Of a DNA stretch of 5,992 nucleotides, positions 1 through 5,670 are shown piece by piece (the first letter of the stretch is position 1; every line of letters begins with the position of its first letter). Both the position numbers and the translations under genes were made by a program. Under the pieces are notes generated by a model. That model was given only the letters and a program-made list of their open reading frames with translations, did no database searches and was not told the DNA's origin. Source of the DNA: Sedimenticola sp. (GTDB lineage Bacteria; Pseudomonadota; Gammaproteobacteria; Chromatiales; Chromatiaceae); assembly GCA_030619405.1 (NCBI GenBank), contig JAUXBK010000165.1, positions 1 through 5,992 on the forward strand, written 5' to 3'.

Positions 1-228
1 CAGGGTAAACGGGTGCACATAGAACTGGGCAATGGGGTTGCTCTCGCCCACCAGCCGGAAGAACTGGCGCTCAGTCGCCTCCAGCGCCGCATCCGGCATC
101 ATGTTGAGCAGGCCGATATGCAGTTCGCGGATGTGCTGGTGGAGTGCCCGCCCCGTCTCCAGGATGGTCTGACCGCCCTGGCGCAGGCGTTCGAAGGTGG
201 GGAGTGCAGTGTGTGCTACCAGTGGCAT
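1..228 (-). CDS. metA: Homoserine O-succinyltransferase (MetA family), N-terminal fragment
   Basis: This is the N-terminal 76 codons of a gene that continues past the left edge. The family acylates the hydroxyl of L-homoserine using an acyl-CoA, the first committed step of methionine synthesis in the cytoplasm. The visible part begins MPLVAHTALPTFERLR and contains I-R-E-L-H-I-G-L-L-N-M-M-P-D (about residues 37-50) followed by A-T-E-R-Q-F-F-R-L-V. This matches the conserved N-terminal pattern of MetA (N-L-M-P, then T-E-x-Q-x-L-R-L in E. coli). The ATG at 228-226 fits the family's usual N terminus, and an AGGA lies 10 nt upstream. It starts 16 bp after the P-loop gene on the same strand, so it is probably the last visible member of the sensor-regulator operon. 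The catalytic Cys/His/Glu and the residues that set succinyl versus acetyl preference are outside the window, so the acyl donor is not established here. Confidence 0.82.
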   Translation of the reverse strand, partial: MPLVAHTALPTFERLRQGGQTILETGRALHQHIRELHIGLLNMMPDAALEATERQFFRLVGESNPIAQFYVHPFTL

Positions 229-244
229 CTCGGTTGCGTCCTGA

Positions 245-1099
245 TCAGTTTCCGGGTGGTCGGGAGAGGGTCTGTTCCAGCAGGTCGAGGAAATCCGCCT
301 CATCCCGTACCTGGCTGACTTCATGCGAGGTGACCGTGTAGCCATGGGGCGCTGCGATGGCCTCATAGCAGGGAATCCGGGAACGGAACAGTCGGGGAAA
401 GATCCAGCGGGTAAATTCGTCCGGGTCCATCTCGGCCGCGTATTGCAGCCCCTGCTCTTCAAGATAGGTTGTCATCTGCTCCGCCAGGAAGCCGGGACGG
501 AAGTAGAGGGGTTTGGGAGCGCGCTGGGCGCGCTGAATCAACACCATCTCCTGTTCCGGGCGAGTAACCTTGATATAGAGGATCAGCGTGTGACGGGCCA
601 GCAGTTCGATCATGGCAGGCTCCTCCAGATCACACAGGCTGCCGGCCACGTCGTTCACCAGATGCTGATAGCCGTAGATCTCCTGGGCCTTGCGGATGAA
701 TACCGGGACGTCGTTTACGGCGTCGATCTCCGCCTGCCGATAGAGCGCCTGGCGGCGTTTGAACTCCGCCAATGGTACTCCCCCCAGCTCCGGGTTTCCC
801 GGTTTTCCCACGAAACTGAGTACTGCCCCCAGGTCGTCCACCTTGAGGTTGTTGCGGAAGTAGACCCAGTCCTTGCGCAGCAGATCGCGCAGAAACGGCA
901 CCTGCATCACCTGCTGTTTGATCAGGTCCATGATCGGCTCGTCCAGGTAACGGGTGCCGATGCGGTAGTCCACCGAGTAGTGAAACCAGTTTTGCTGGCG
1001 CAGCGTACAGGCGAGGTGGGTCTTGCCCACCCCGGACATGCCCAGCAGGGTGATGTTCCGGTGCTTCCAGGCCCTGAATTGGTCCAGGCTCAGTTTCAC
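245..1099 (-). CDS. Conserved P-loop NTPase / kinase-like protein of unknown function
   Basis: This is a 284-residue soluble protein with a clear Walker A motif, G-M-S-G-V-G-K-T, at residues 20-27 after a short beta strand (N-I-T-L-L). It is followed by D-Y-R-I-G-T-R-Y-L (44-52), a layout reminiscent of small-molecule kinases of the shikimate-kinase type, in which an Asp/Arg pair after the P-loop contacts substrate. A second conserved-looking stretch, H-L-V-N-D-V-A-G-S-L-C-D-L-E-E (146-160), is followed by a hydrophobic strand T-L-I-L-Y-I-K-V (171-178); either could supply the Walker B function. There is no signal peptide or membrane segment. The start is GTG (1099-1097), 14 bp after the response regulator stop, with AGGAG copies 3 and 11 nt upstream. 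It sits between a two-component system and metA. Its substrate cannot be read from the sequence, and the kinase comparison is an inference from the P-loop context only. Confidence 0.85.
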   Translation of the reverse strand: MKLSLDQFRAWKHRNITLLGMSGVGKTHLACTLRQQNWFHYSVDYRIGTRYLDEPIMDLIKQQVMQVPFLRDLLRKDWVYFRNNLKVDDLGAVLSFVGKPGNPELGGVPLAEFKRRQALYRQAEIDAVNDVPVFIRKAQEIYGYQHLVNDVAGSLCDLEEPAMIELLARHTLILYIKVTRPEQEMVLIQRAQRAPKPLYFRPGFLAEQMTTYLEEQGLQYAAEMDPDEFTRWIFPRLFRSRIPCYEAIAAPHGYTVTSHEVSQVRDEADFLDLLEQTLSRPPGN

Positions 1100-1102
1100 G
1101 TG

Positions 1103-1115
1103 CTCCTGCTCTCCT
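1103..1115 (-). promoter_or_regulatory. Ribosome binding region for the GTG-start P-loop gene
   Basis: On the minus strand the sequence from the regulator's stop codon reads TAGGAGAGCAGGAGCAC and then GTG. It holds two AGGAG cores: one overlaps the upstream TAG stop (11 nt from GTG) and one is 3 nt from GTG. Neither has the ideal spacing, but together they support initiation at GTG 1099. No ATG is available until residue 21, which is inside the Walker A motif. Confidence 0.6.
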
Positions 1116-2472
1116 ATTCGGTCGCCGCGGCCTGCTTGTAGTCGTACTTTTCCACCATCCGGTAGACGCTGCGTTCGCTGATGCCGAGTACCCTGGCCAC
1201 TTGCGAACGGTGTCCCGAGTAACGATCGAGCAGCATGCCGAGATACCGTTTCTCGATCTCGCTCAGGGTCGGCTCTCCGTCGAAGGAGAGAGAAAAACTC
1301 GGGGATTCCCGCAACTGAGAGGCGCAGAATGCCAGGTGCTGCTCCCGAATCACCGGTGAGTCCCCGGAGAGGATGATCGCGCGCTCCACCACATTTTTCA
1401 GTTCCCGGATGTTACCCGGCCATTCGTAGGCGGTCAGCATGCGCATGGTGCTGCTGGTGAACCGCTTGTTGATGCGCCGGGAGAAATCATGGTTCTGGAT
1501 GAAGTGGGTGACCAGTGCCGGGATGTCCTCCCGGCGCCGGCGCAGGGGCGGTACCTCGATCACGAAACCGGCCAGCCGGTAGTAGAGGTCACTGCGGAAG
1601 CCGCCGTTGTGGGTCAACTCCTCCAGGTTCCGGTTGGTGGCGGCCACGATGCGCACATTGGCCTGCAGATCCTTGGTGCCACCCAGCCGGCGAAAGACCC
1701 CGGTTTCCAGCACCCGCAGCAGCTTGGCCTGAATGCTGAGTTCGATTTCCCCGATCTCATCCAGAAACAGGGTCCCCCCTTCCGCCCCCTCGATCAGCCC
1801 CTTCTTCTGCCGTGAAGCATCGGTGAAGGCCCCACGTTCGTGCCCGAATACCTCGGATTCGAACAGTTTCTCCTGCAGGGTACAACAGTCGACCGCCACG
1901 AAATTACGCTGATTGCGTGAGCTGCACTCGTGGACCGCCTGGGCCACCAGTTCCTTGCCGACTCCGCTCTCGCCCTGGATCAGCACCGAGATATCGTTGG
2001 GTGCCACCGCATCGATCAGCTGCTTGACCTGCTTGAGCTCGCTGCCGGCACCGATCATGAAGCGGTCGGATCTGGACTGGAGGCGGGCCTTGCAGAACTG
2101 GTGGTCGAGTCGCAGGTCCGCATTCGCCAGTGCTCTCTCGACCACCAGTTCCAGCTCGTCCAGGGTGATGGGTTTCACCAGGTACTCGGTGGCACCGGCC
2201 TTCATCGCCTCTACGGCGTTCTGCACCGAGCCGTACGCCGTGAGCAGTATCACCGGTCGTTCCGCAGCCAGTGGCTGCAGCAGTTCCACCCCGTTGGCAT
2301 CCGGCAGCCGCGCATCCATAATGATGAGTTTGGGTTCGTTGCTGTCGAGATAACGGCGGGCCGCCTTCCAGTTCAGCGCGGCTGTCGTATCGAACCCCAG
2401 GCGATCCAGCTGGTTGACCACCAGTCTGCTGAGAACCCGGTCGTCTTCGATGACAAGAATCTGCCCTTTCAA
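1114..2472 (-). CDS. Sigma-54-dependent response regulator, NtrC family
   Basis: This 452-residue cytoplasmic transcription activator has the full three-domain plan. The receiver (about 4-118) has acidic D10/D11, phosphoacceptor D53 in I-I-M-D-A-R-L-P, T78 and K100. The AAA+ domain (about 138-370) has Walker A G-E-S-G-V-G-K-E at 167-174, the sigma-54 contact loop at 214-219, Walker B G-T-L-F-L-D-E at 233-239 and an arginine-finger region F-R-S-D-L-Y-Y-R-L at 292-300. The Fis-type helix-turn-helix is at about 405-443, with recognition helix S-E-R-S-V-Y-R-M-V. The contact loop reads GAFTDA instead of the usual GAFTGA. The start is TTG, overlapping the kinase stop as TTGA, with a strong GGAGGAG 5 nt upstream, which points to coupled translation. 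Its partner is almost certainly the overlapping kinase. It is a good candidate to act at the two sigma-54 promoters on the plus strand nearby. The exact orthologue name is not assigned. Confidence 0.96.
   Translation of the reverse strand: MKGQILVIEDDRVLSRLVVNQLDRLGFDTTAALNWKAARRYLDSNEPKLIIMDARLPDANGVELLQPLAAERPVILLTAYGSVQNAVEAMKAGATEYLVKPITLDELELVVERALANADLRLDHQFCKARLQSRSDRFMIGAGSELKQVKQLIDAVAPNDISVLIQGESGVGKELVAQAVHECSSRNQRNFVAVDCCTLQEKLFESEVFGHERGAFTDASRQKKGLIEGAEGGTLFLDEIGEIELSIQAKLLRVLETGVFRRLGGTKDLQANVRIVAATNRNLEELTHNGGFRSDLYYRLAGFVIEVPPLRRRREDIPALVTHFIQNHDFSRRINKRFTSSTMRMLTAYEWPGNIRELKNVVERAIILSGDSPVIREQHLAFCASQLRESPSFSLSFDGEPTLSEIEKRYLGMLLDRYSGHRSQVARVLGISERSVYRMVEKYDYKQAAATE
1816..1833 (-). 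other. GAFTDA variant of the sigma-54 contact loop
   Basis: These bases encode residues 214-219 of the response regulator as G-A-F-T-D-A. The usual motif is GAFTGA; the fifth position is Asp (GAT, 1819-1821). All other AAA+ motifs are intact, so this reads as a natural variant of an active activator and not as decay. Confidence 0.85.
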
Positions 2473-4388
2473 CGCTGCTCCTCCATCTGCCGGTCGGGAT
2501 CGCTGAAGCTGATCGTGAAACGAGTCCCTTGTCCCGTCTTGCTCTCGACTTCGATGTGACCATCGAACCGCTTTATCAGTGCCTGGGTGATGGCGAGACC
2601 AAGACCTGTGCCCTCCACCCCGTCCGCTCTTTTGCTGAAGAACGGGTCGAATATATAGCGCAGGTCTTCTTCACGAATACCGATCCCGTTGTCTTCGAAG
2701 CGGATTTCCACCCGGCCATCCACGCTGTCACTGGAGAGTGTGAGCCTACCCCCATCCGGCATGGCATGGAAGGCATTCTGTATCAGGTTGAGGGTGACGA
2801 TCCGCAGATCACTCTCGTTTGCCAGCACCCTTGGATTGGCAGGAGAGAGCTGCAGATCGATCCTTATCCCGGTCTCTGACGCCTCCCATTGCAACAGAGA
2901 GGCGGTCTCTTCGATGACCTGATTGACCGATACGACCTGGGTTGCGGTGCCGGCGAACATACTCATCTTGAGCAGCCGCCCGGTGACCTCGATACAGCGG
3001 TCGATCTCCTGATCGACCAGGGTCATGCACTCTTTTATCTCCTTCGGTGTCTCTATTCCGGTATGGGATTCACTGCGCATGGCGGAGTCGAGAGCCAGCC
3101 TGACCGACGCCAGCGGGTTGTGGATCTCATGCGCGACACCAGCGGCCAGCCGGCCGATCTCCGACAGCTTCTGCTCATGGGAGAACTGCACCGTCTTTTC
3201 CAGATCCCGGATCGATTCGATGATCAACCCGCCATTTTCCCCTTCGCCATCGGGTCCATAACCGGGCATGGGAGCGGCATAGATCTCCACTGCCATCTCT
3301 TTGTCGCCGTGATGGCAGTGGCGATGAATCATTTTCATCGGCCGACCGTGTTGCCGGATCTCCTCCACCGGGCAGCTGATCATAGTGGGTGGGCAGGGTT
3401 TGTCCCGCTGGTGGCTGGAGACATAGCAGGGGACGCCAACCGCCTGTTCTGGAGAGAGTCCGAGCTGTTCGCAATAGGCCCGGTTGACCAGCAACACGTT
3501 GAACTGCCTGTCGATCACCCTGATACCATCGGGGTTGGCATCCACCAGACTCTGCAGGAACGCCTCCTTGTCCCGGGTCGCCTGCAGGCTCTCCTGCAGG
3601 TGTTCCGCCATTTCGTTGAAGCGCTCCCCGAGCCGGGCGAGTTCGTCGGCCCCTTCGATCCGCACCCGGGTACCGAGATCACCCCCTGCAATTGCGGTGC
3701 TGGCGCGGGTCAGGTGCCCGAGGGGTTTGAGCACGTACCGTCGGATGAACCACCAGCCCCCGATCAGGTTGATGAAGACCACCACGGCACCTGACCCCAT
3801 CAGTGCCAGGGTGGTCTTTCCTGCCTGCTGCTGGATGTTGGAGGCGTCATAGTCCACCACCAGGGTGCCGTTGACCGGGTGCTCTGCAGCCGCTCCGTGA
3901 CACTCCTTGCAGGGCGCGCGGTTCTGCACCGGCTGGATGGTGCGAAGTACCTTCTGCCCCTGATCGCCGTGCGTGAAAAAGCTGAATGGTGCGGTCGATC
4001 TGGACGGGTCGAATGTGCACTCTTCGCAGTCGATCGGGATCTGTTTGCCCAGCAGGGAATCGCGGCTGGAAAAGCGCACCTCACCGGTGCGGTTGATGAT
4101 GGCAACACTGTCGATCTCTTCCTGCCTGCCGAGCTGGTGGATAATGGAACGTAACATATCCAGATCACGACGCAGCATGGCAGCTTCCAGAGAGGTCTGC
4201 AGCAGTTGATTGACCTGTTCCGCTGCCCTGTTTCGCTCCTGCTCCAGCTGGCCGCGATACATGCCGATGAACAGCACCAGGAAAACGATGGATACCGCGA
4301 GCAGACCGGCGGTAGTACCGGCGATGAACTTCCGGTTCAGGCTGGCGGATATCCAGTGAGAGAAAGCCCTGTGTGAGTTGCTGATCAT
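2469..4388 (-). CDS. Membrane sensor histidine kinase with periplasmic c-type haem motif, HAMP and PAS domains
   Basis: This 639-residue inner-membrane kinase runs as follows. TM1 is at about 24-43. The periplasmic sensor region is about 46-192, with C-K-E-C-H at 160-164 preceding N-G-T-L-V-V-D-Y. TM2 is at about 193-214, HAMP at about 215-267 and PAS at about 275-395. The H-box is A-H-E-I-H-N-P-L with H420. The ATPase domain has its N box around N538, D-N-G-I-G-I at 566-571 and G-T-G-L-G-L-A at 593-599. The CxxCH suggests covalent haem c attached in the periplasm, so the signal may be redox state or a small gas; that is inference. An upstream C-E-E-C-T (121-125) looks like a second haem site that has lost its histidine. 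The PAS domain also carries C321, C332, C339, H355, H357 and C358, a possible metal or thiol site. The ATG at 4388 has no good Shine-Dalgarno. The gene is first in the operon and overlaps its regulator. Confidence 0.95.
   Translation of the reverse strand: MISNSHRAFSHWISASLNRKFIAGTTAGLLAVSIVFLVLFIGMYRGQLEQERNRAAEQVNQLLQTSLEAAMLRRDLDMLRSIIHQLGRQEEIDSVAIINRTGEVRFSSRDSLLGKQIPIDCEECTFDPSRSTAPFSFFTHGDQGQKVLRTIQPVQNRAPCKECHGAAAEHPVNGTLVVDYDASNIQQQAGKTTLALMGSGAVVVFINLIGGWWFIRRYVLKPLGHLTRASTAIAGGDLGTRVRIEGADELARLGERFNEMAEHLQESLQATRDKEAFLQSLVDANPDGIRVIDRQFNVLLVNRAYCEQLGLSPEQAVGVPCYVSSHQRDKPCPPTMISCPVEEIRQHGRPMKMIHRHCHHGDKEMAVEIYAAPMPGYGPDGEGENGGLIIESIRDLEKTVQFSHEQKLSEIGRLAAGVAHEIHNPLASVRLALDSAMRSESHTGIETPKEIKECMTLVDQEIDRCIEVTGRLLKMSMFAGTATQVVSVNQVIEETASLLQWEASETGIRIDLQLSPANPRVLANESDLRIVTLNLIQNAFHAMPDGGRLTLSSDSVDGRVEIRFEDNGIGIREEDLRYIFDPFFSKRADGVEGTGLGLAITQALIKRFDGHIEVESKTGQGTRFTISFSDPDRQMEEQR
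2478..2484 (-). promoter_or_regulatory. Shine-Dalgarno deciding the TTG start of the response regulator
   Basis: GGAGGAG on the minus strand lies 5 nt before the TTG at 2472-2470. It sits inside the last codons of the kinase gene, whose TGA (2471-2469) overlaps the TTG. The strong site at ideal spacing, and the immediate start of the receiver domain (K-G-Q-I-L-V-I-E-D-D), make TTG the real start. Confidence 0.8.
3897..3911 (-). other. CxxCH haem c attachment motif in the sensor kinase
   Basis: These bases encode C160-K-E-C-H164, between the two membrane segments and therefore predicted to be periplasmic. In related haem-type sensor domains a C-x-x-C-H followed by N-G-x-L-x-V marks the end of the sensory fold, and that arrangement is present here. 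Confidence 0.75.
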
Positions 4389-4565
4389 CGTTTTCGGAAC
4401 TCTATCTATCTTTGAGAATGGGCCGTGTCATTCTGGCAGGAACCCCTGTTTCCACCCGGCCGTGACGGATCGTTTTCTCTACTTCCTGTTCAAGTGGTTA
4501 AAGATGTTTATAATCAAGCAGGTTATGCGATCATTGGGTGCCCTGGTCCGTGTCGGGAAAGCCAA
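4389..4565. other. Divergent intergenic region between kinase operon and repeat-protein gene
   Basis: This non-coding stretch separates the two divergent transcripts. Besides the dyad at 4426-4440 it contains an AT-rich segment around 4498-4517 with AATCAA followed by TTA at 4523-4525, which resembles an IHF site except for a 5-base instead of 4-base spacer. No convincing sigma-70 promoter for the kinase operon could be picked by eye. Confidence 0.5.
4426..4440. promoter_or_regulatory. Candidate activator-binding dyad, weaker copy
   Basis: GTGTCA-TTC-TGGCAG follows the same 6-3-6 layout as the two dyads at 5606-5620 and 5671-5685. Its right arm is identical to that of the first of them; its left arm matches CTG(A/C)CA at 4 of 6 positions. 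It is centred 159 bp upstream of the start predicted for the sigma-54 promoter at 4566-4581. It also lies about 40 bp upstream of the sensor kinase start codon on the other strand, so it could serve either gene. One strong arm and one degenerate arm make this a tentative call. Confidence 0.45.
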
Positions 4566-4581
4566 TGGCATACCAATTGCA
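4566..4581 (+). promoter_or_regulatory. Sigma-54 (-24/-12) promoter of the repeat-protein gene
   Basis: The sequence TGGCATACCAATTGCA matches the consensus TGGCACG-N4-TTGCA. TGGCA and TTGCA are both intact, and the invariant GG (4567-4568) and GC (4579-4580) are exactly 12 bp apart. This places the transcription start near 4592 and leaves a leader of about 55 nt before the ATG at 4647. A sigma-54-dependent activator is encoded next door on the other strand. Confidence 0.8.
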
Positions 4582-4636
4582 CCTCAGTTGTTTCTATAAA
4601 AATACAAGAGTCTGACTTTTTTTTCCGTTTTATTTC

Positions 4637-4642
4637 AGGAGG
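4637..4642 (+). promoter_or_regulatory. Shine-Dalgarno of the repeat-protein gene
   Basis: AGGAGG lies 4 nt before the ATG at 4647. It decides against the in-frame upstream ATG at 4425, which would place the sigma-54 promoter inside the gene, and against the ATG at 4662, which is 19 nt away. Confidence 0.85.
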
Positions 4643-4646
4643 AGTG

Positions 4647-5564
4647 ATGCAAGTAATAAAAATGAAATATTCGTTCGGTAATCTGATGCCTCAGCTGTTG
4701 CTGCTGGCGGTGATCGGTTTTTTCTGTGGTCCGTCCGCTGGACAGAGCGTAACGGTACCCATGGATGATCTCAGTGGCGTGAAAGCAGAGCTGCAGCGCC
4801 ACGGCTGGCGGGTGGAACAGTCACCGGAAGGCGATCTGCTGCTGTGGGCACCATCCGCTGCAGGTGACAGTGGGCGTCAGCCGGTGAGACTGAAACAGGC
4901 AGCCATTTCAGAAGGGGAGCAGATACCAGCTACGGATATCGACTTGCTACAGCGGAAGCTCAGTGAGACCGGCTGGGTGGTTCAGCGCGACGAGAGTGGC
5001 GCGCTACTGGTGCGTCGGCCGGACGACACCCGAGCCGAAACTGCGAAAGCGGAGAACGCTGGCGGTGATGGGCGGCTGGATGAGCTGAGGGCGTTGCTGA
5101 GTGCCAGTGGCTGGCGGGTAACGAAGGAGGCGGGGGGTGATCTGTTGCTCTACCCGAAATCGGGGGAAGAGACAGAAACACCGGGGGTGAAAAAGAGTGT
5201 CGATGTCCAGTTGTCAGACCGGGTCGGTCTGAAGAGTGCCCTGACCACGGCGGGCTGGGAGGTGGTCGAAAAGCGGGACGGGAGCCTGCTGCTCTATCCA
5301 AAATCCGATCAACCGGCGGATGATGTCCCATCCCCGGTTGCCGACGGCAGGGTAAACCTGCCGGTGGACACCTGGAAAGAGGCACACGATATCGCCCAAT
5401 GGTGGCTGGACCGGAATGCGGCGGGGGAAGGACGTATGGTCGGCAAGGTGAGGAAGGTGAACTGGGTCTACCTGATCAGTATCGTCGAGGCGTCGACGCC
5501 TTTTCGACTTAAAAACCAGCTGGTGATCCGTGAGCAGGATGGGACAGTGGTCCCGCTCTATTGA
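4647..5564 (+). CDS. Exported protein with four tandem G-W-x-V / L-L-L-Y-P-K modules
   Basis: This 305-residue protein is not one I recognise as a named family. Residues 1-32 form a signal peptide (basic M-Q-V-I-K-M-K, hydrophobic L-L-L-L-A-V-I-G-F-F, then G-P-S-A-G before Q33), so the product should be periplasmic or secreted. Four copies of a module of about 32 residues follow at about 39-70, 97-127, 141-172 and 190-221. Each has an amphipathic helix (L-x-x-x-L), then G-W-x-V, then a G-x-L-L-L or G-A-L-L-V strand. Copies 3 and 4 share L-L-L-Y-P-K-S. Charged, low-complexity linkers separate them. The C-terminal part (about 243-305) is different: a helix W-K-E-A-H-D-I-A-Q-W-W-L, then strands M-V-G-K-V-R-K-V-N-W-V-Y-L-I-S-I-V and L-V-I-R-E-Q-D-G-T-V-V, loosely PepSY-like in pattern. 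The gene has its own sigma-54 promoter and is divergent from the kinase operon. Function unknown; a binding or assembly role is possible. Confidence 0.9.
   Translation: MQVIKMKYSFGNLMPQLLLLAVIGFFCGPSAGQSVTVPMDDLSGVKAELQRHGWRVEQSPEGDLLLWAPSAAGDSGRQPVRLKQAAISEGEQIPATDIDLLQRKLSETGWVVQRDESGALLVRRPDDTRAETAKAENAGGDGRLDELRALLSASGWRVTKEAGGDLLLYPKSGEETETPGVKKSVDVQLSDRVGLKSALTTAGWEVVEKRDGSLLLYPKSDQPADDVPSPVADGRVNLPVDTWKEAHDIAQWWLDRNAAGEGRMVGKVRKVNWVYLISIVEASTPFRLKNQLVIREQDGTVVPLY
4761..5309 (+). repeat. Four-copy protein-level tandem repeat
   Basis: The region encodes four units sharing L-x-x-L-x-x-x-L-x-x-x-G-W-x-V-x(4-5)-G-x-L-L-L-x-x-P. The G-W pairs fall at residues 53-54, 109-110, 155-156 and 203-204, so spacing varies from 46 to 56 because the linkers differ in length. 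Copies 3 and 4 are the most alike. At the DNA level the copies have diverged, which points to old duplication rather than a recent unstable repeat. Confidence 0.85.
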
Positions 5565-5577
5565 TGGTTCTGGTTGA

Positions 5578-5587
5578 TCACGCGTGA
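5578..5587. other. Perfect 10-bp palindrome after the repeat-protein gene
   Basis: TCACGCGTGA lies 13 bp after the stop codon at 5562-5564. There is no T-run behind it, so it is not a convincing terminator. It could be a protein-binding site or chance. Confidence 0.3.
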
Positions 5588-5598
5588 CGGAAAGGAGT

Positions 5599-5612
5599 CT
5601 GTCGCCTGACAG
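5599..5612 (+). terminator. Weak hairpin CTGTC-GCCT-GACAG, possible terminator
   Basis: A 5-bp perfect stem with a 4-base loop is followed by only TTT. It is the only hairpin found after the repeat-protein gene that could end its transcript. It is short, and it overlaps the dyad at 5606-5620, so the symmetry may belong to the regulatory site instead. Confidence 0.2.
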
Positions 5613-5620
5613 TTTGGCAG
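5606..5620. promoter_or_regulatory. Candidate activator-binding dyad, distal copy
   Basis: CTGACA-GTT-TGGCAG is an imperfect 15-bp inverted repeat (5 of 6 arm positions pair). It is centred about 189 bp upstream of the start predicted for the sigma-54 promoter at 5776-5791. Its reverse complement matches the proximal dyad at 12 of 15 positions, with the only differences in the central three bases. This is the spacing and symmetry expected of an upstream enhancer site for a NtrC-family dimer. Confidence 0.65.
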
Positions 5621-5670
5621 AAATAAAATCGTTCATATTTCAAGCGGATGGGATTCTATCCTCTATTTAG

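Noticed and set aside
13..318. Plus-strand open frame of about 100 codons at the left edge
   Set aside because: It lies antisense to the clear metA N terminus and the end of the P-loop gene, has no ribosome binding site, and its translation shows no domain pattern.
323..1141. Long plus-strand open frame opposite the P-loop gene
   Set aside because: It mirrors the coding frame on the opposite strand in GC-rich DNA. The minus-strand product has a perfect Walker A and proper operon spacing; this one has no recognisable motif.
1670..1690. TGGCAC on the minus strand inside the regulator gene as a sigma-54 promoter
   Set aside because: No GC dinucleotide falls 12 bp from the GG. The other TGGCAC occurrence, around 2190 on the plus strand, fails the same test.
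1904..2563. Minus-strand open frame in another frame across the kinase-regulator junction
   Set aside because: Its translation is rich in Arg, Gly and Ala with no motif, and it overlaps the receiver domain frame, which is unmistakable.
2889..3794. Plus-strand open frame of about 300 codons opposite the kinase
   Set aside because: It is antisense to the PAS and HAMP coding region, has no Shine-Dalgarno, and its composition is that of a complementary-strand shadow.
4577..4605. TTGCAC and TATAAAAA as a sigma-70 promoter
   Set aside because: The spacing between the boxes is about 12-14 bp, too short, and the TTGCA is already explained as the -12 box of a sigma-54 promoter.
4425..4646. Upstream extension of the repeat protein to an ATG at 4425
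   Set aside because: There is no ribosome binding site there, it would place the sigma-54 promoter inside the gene, and it would put 74 residues in front of a clear signal peptide.
5651..5661. Small palindrome GGAT-TCT-ATCC
   Set aside because: Four-base arms are expected by chance in a region of this size and no second copy was found.
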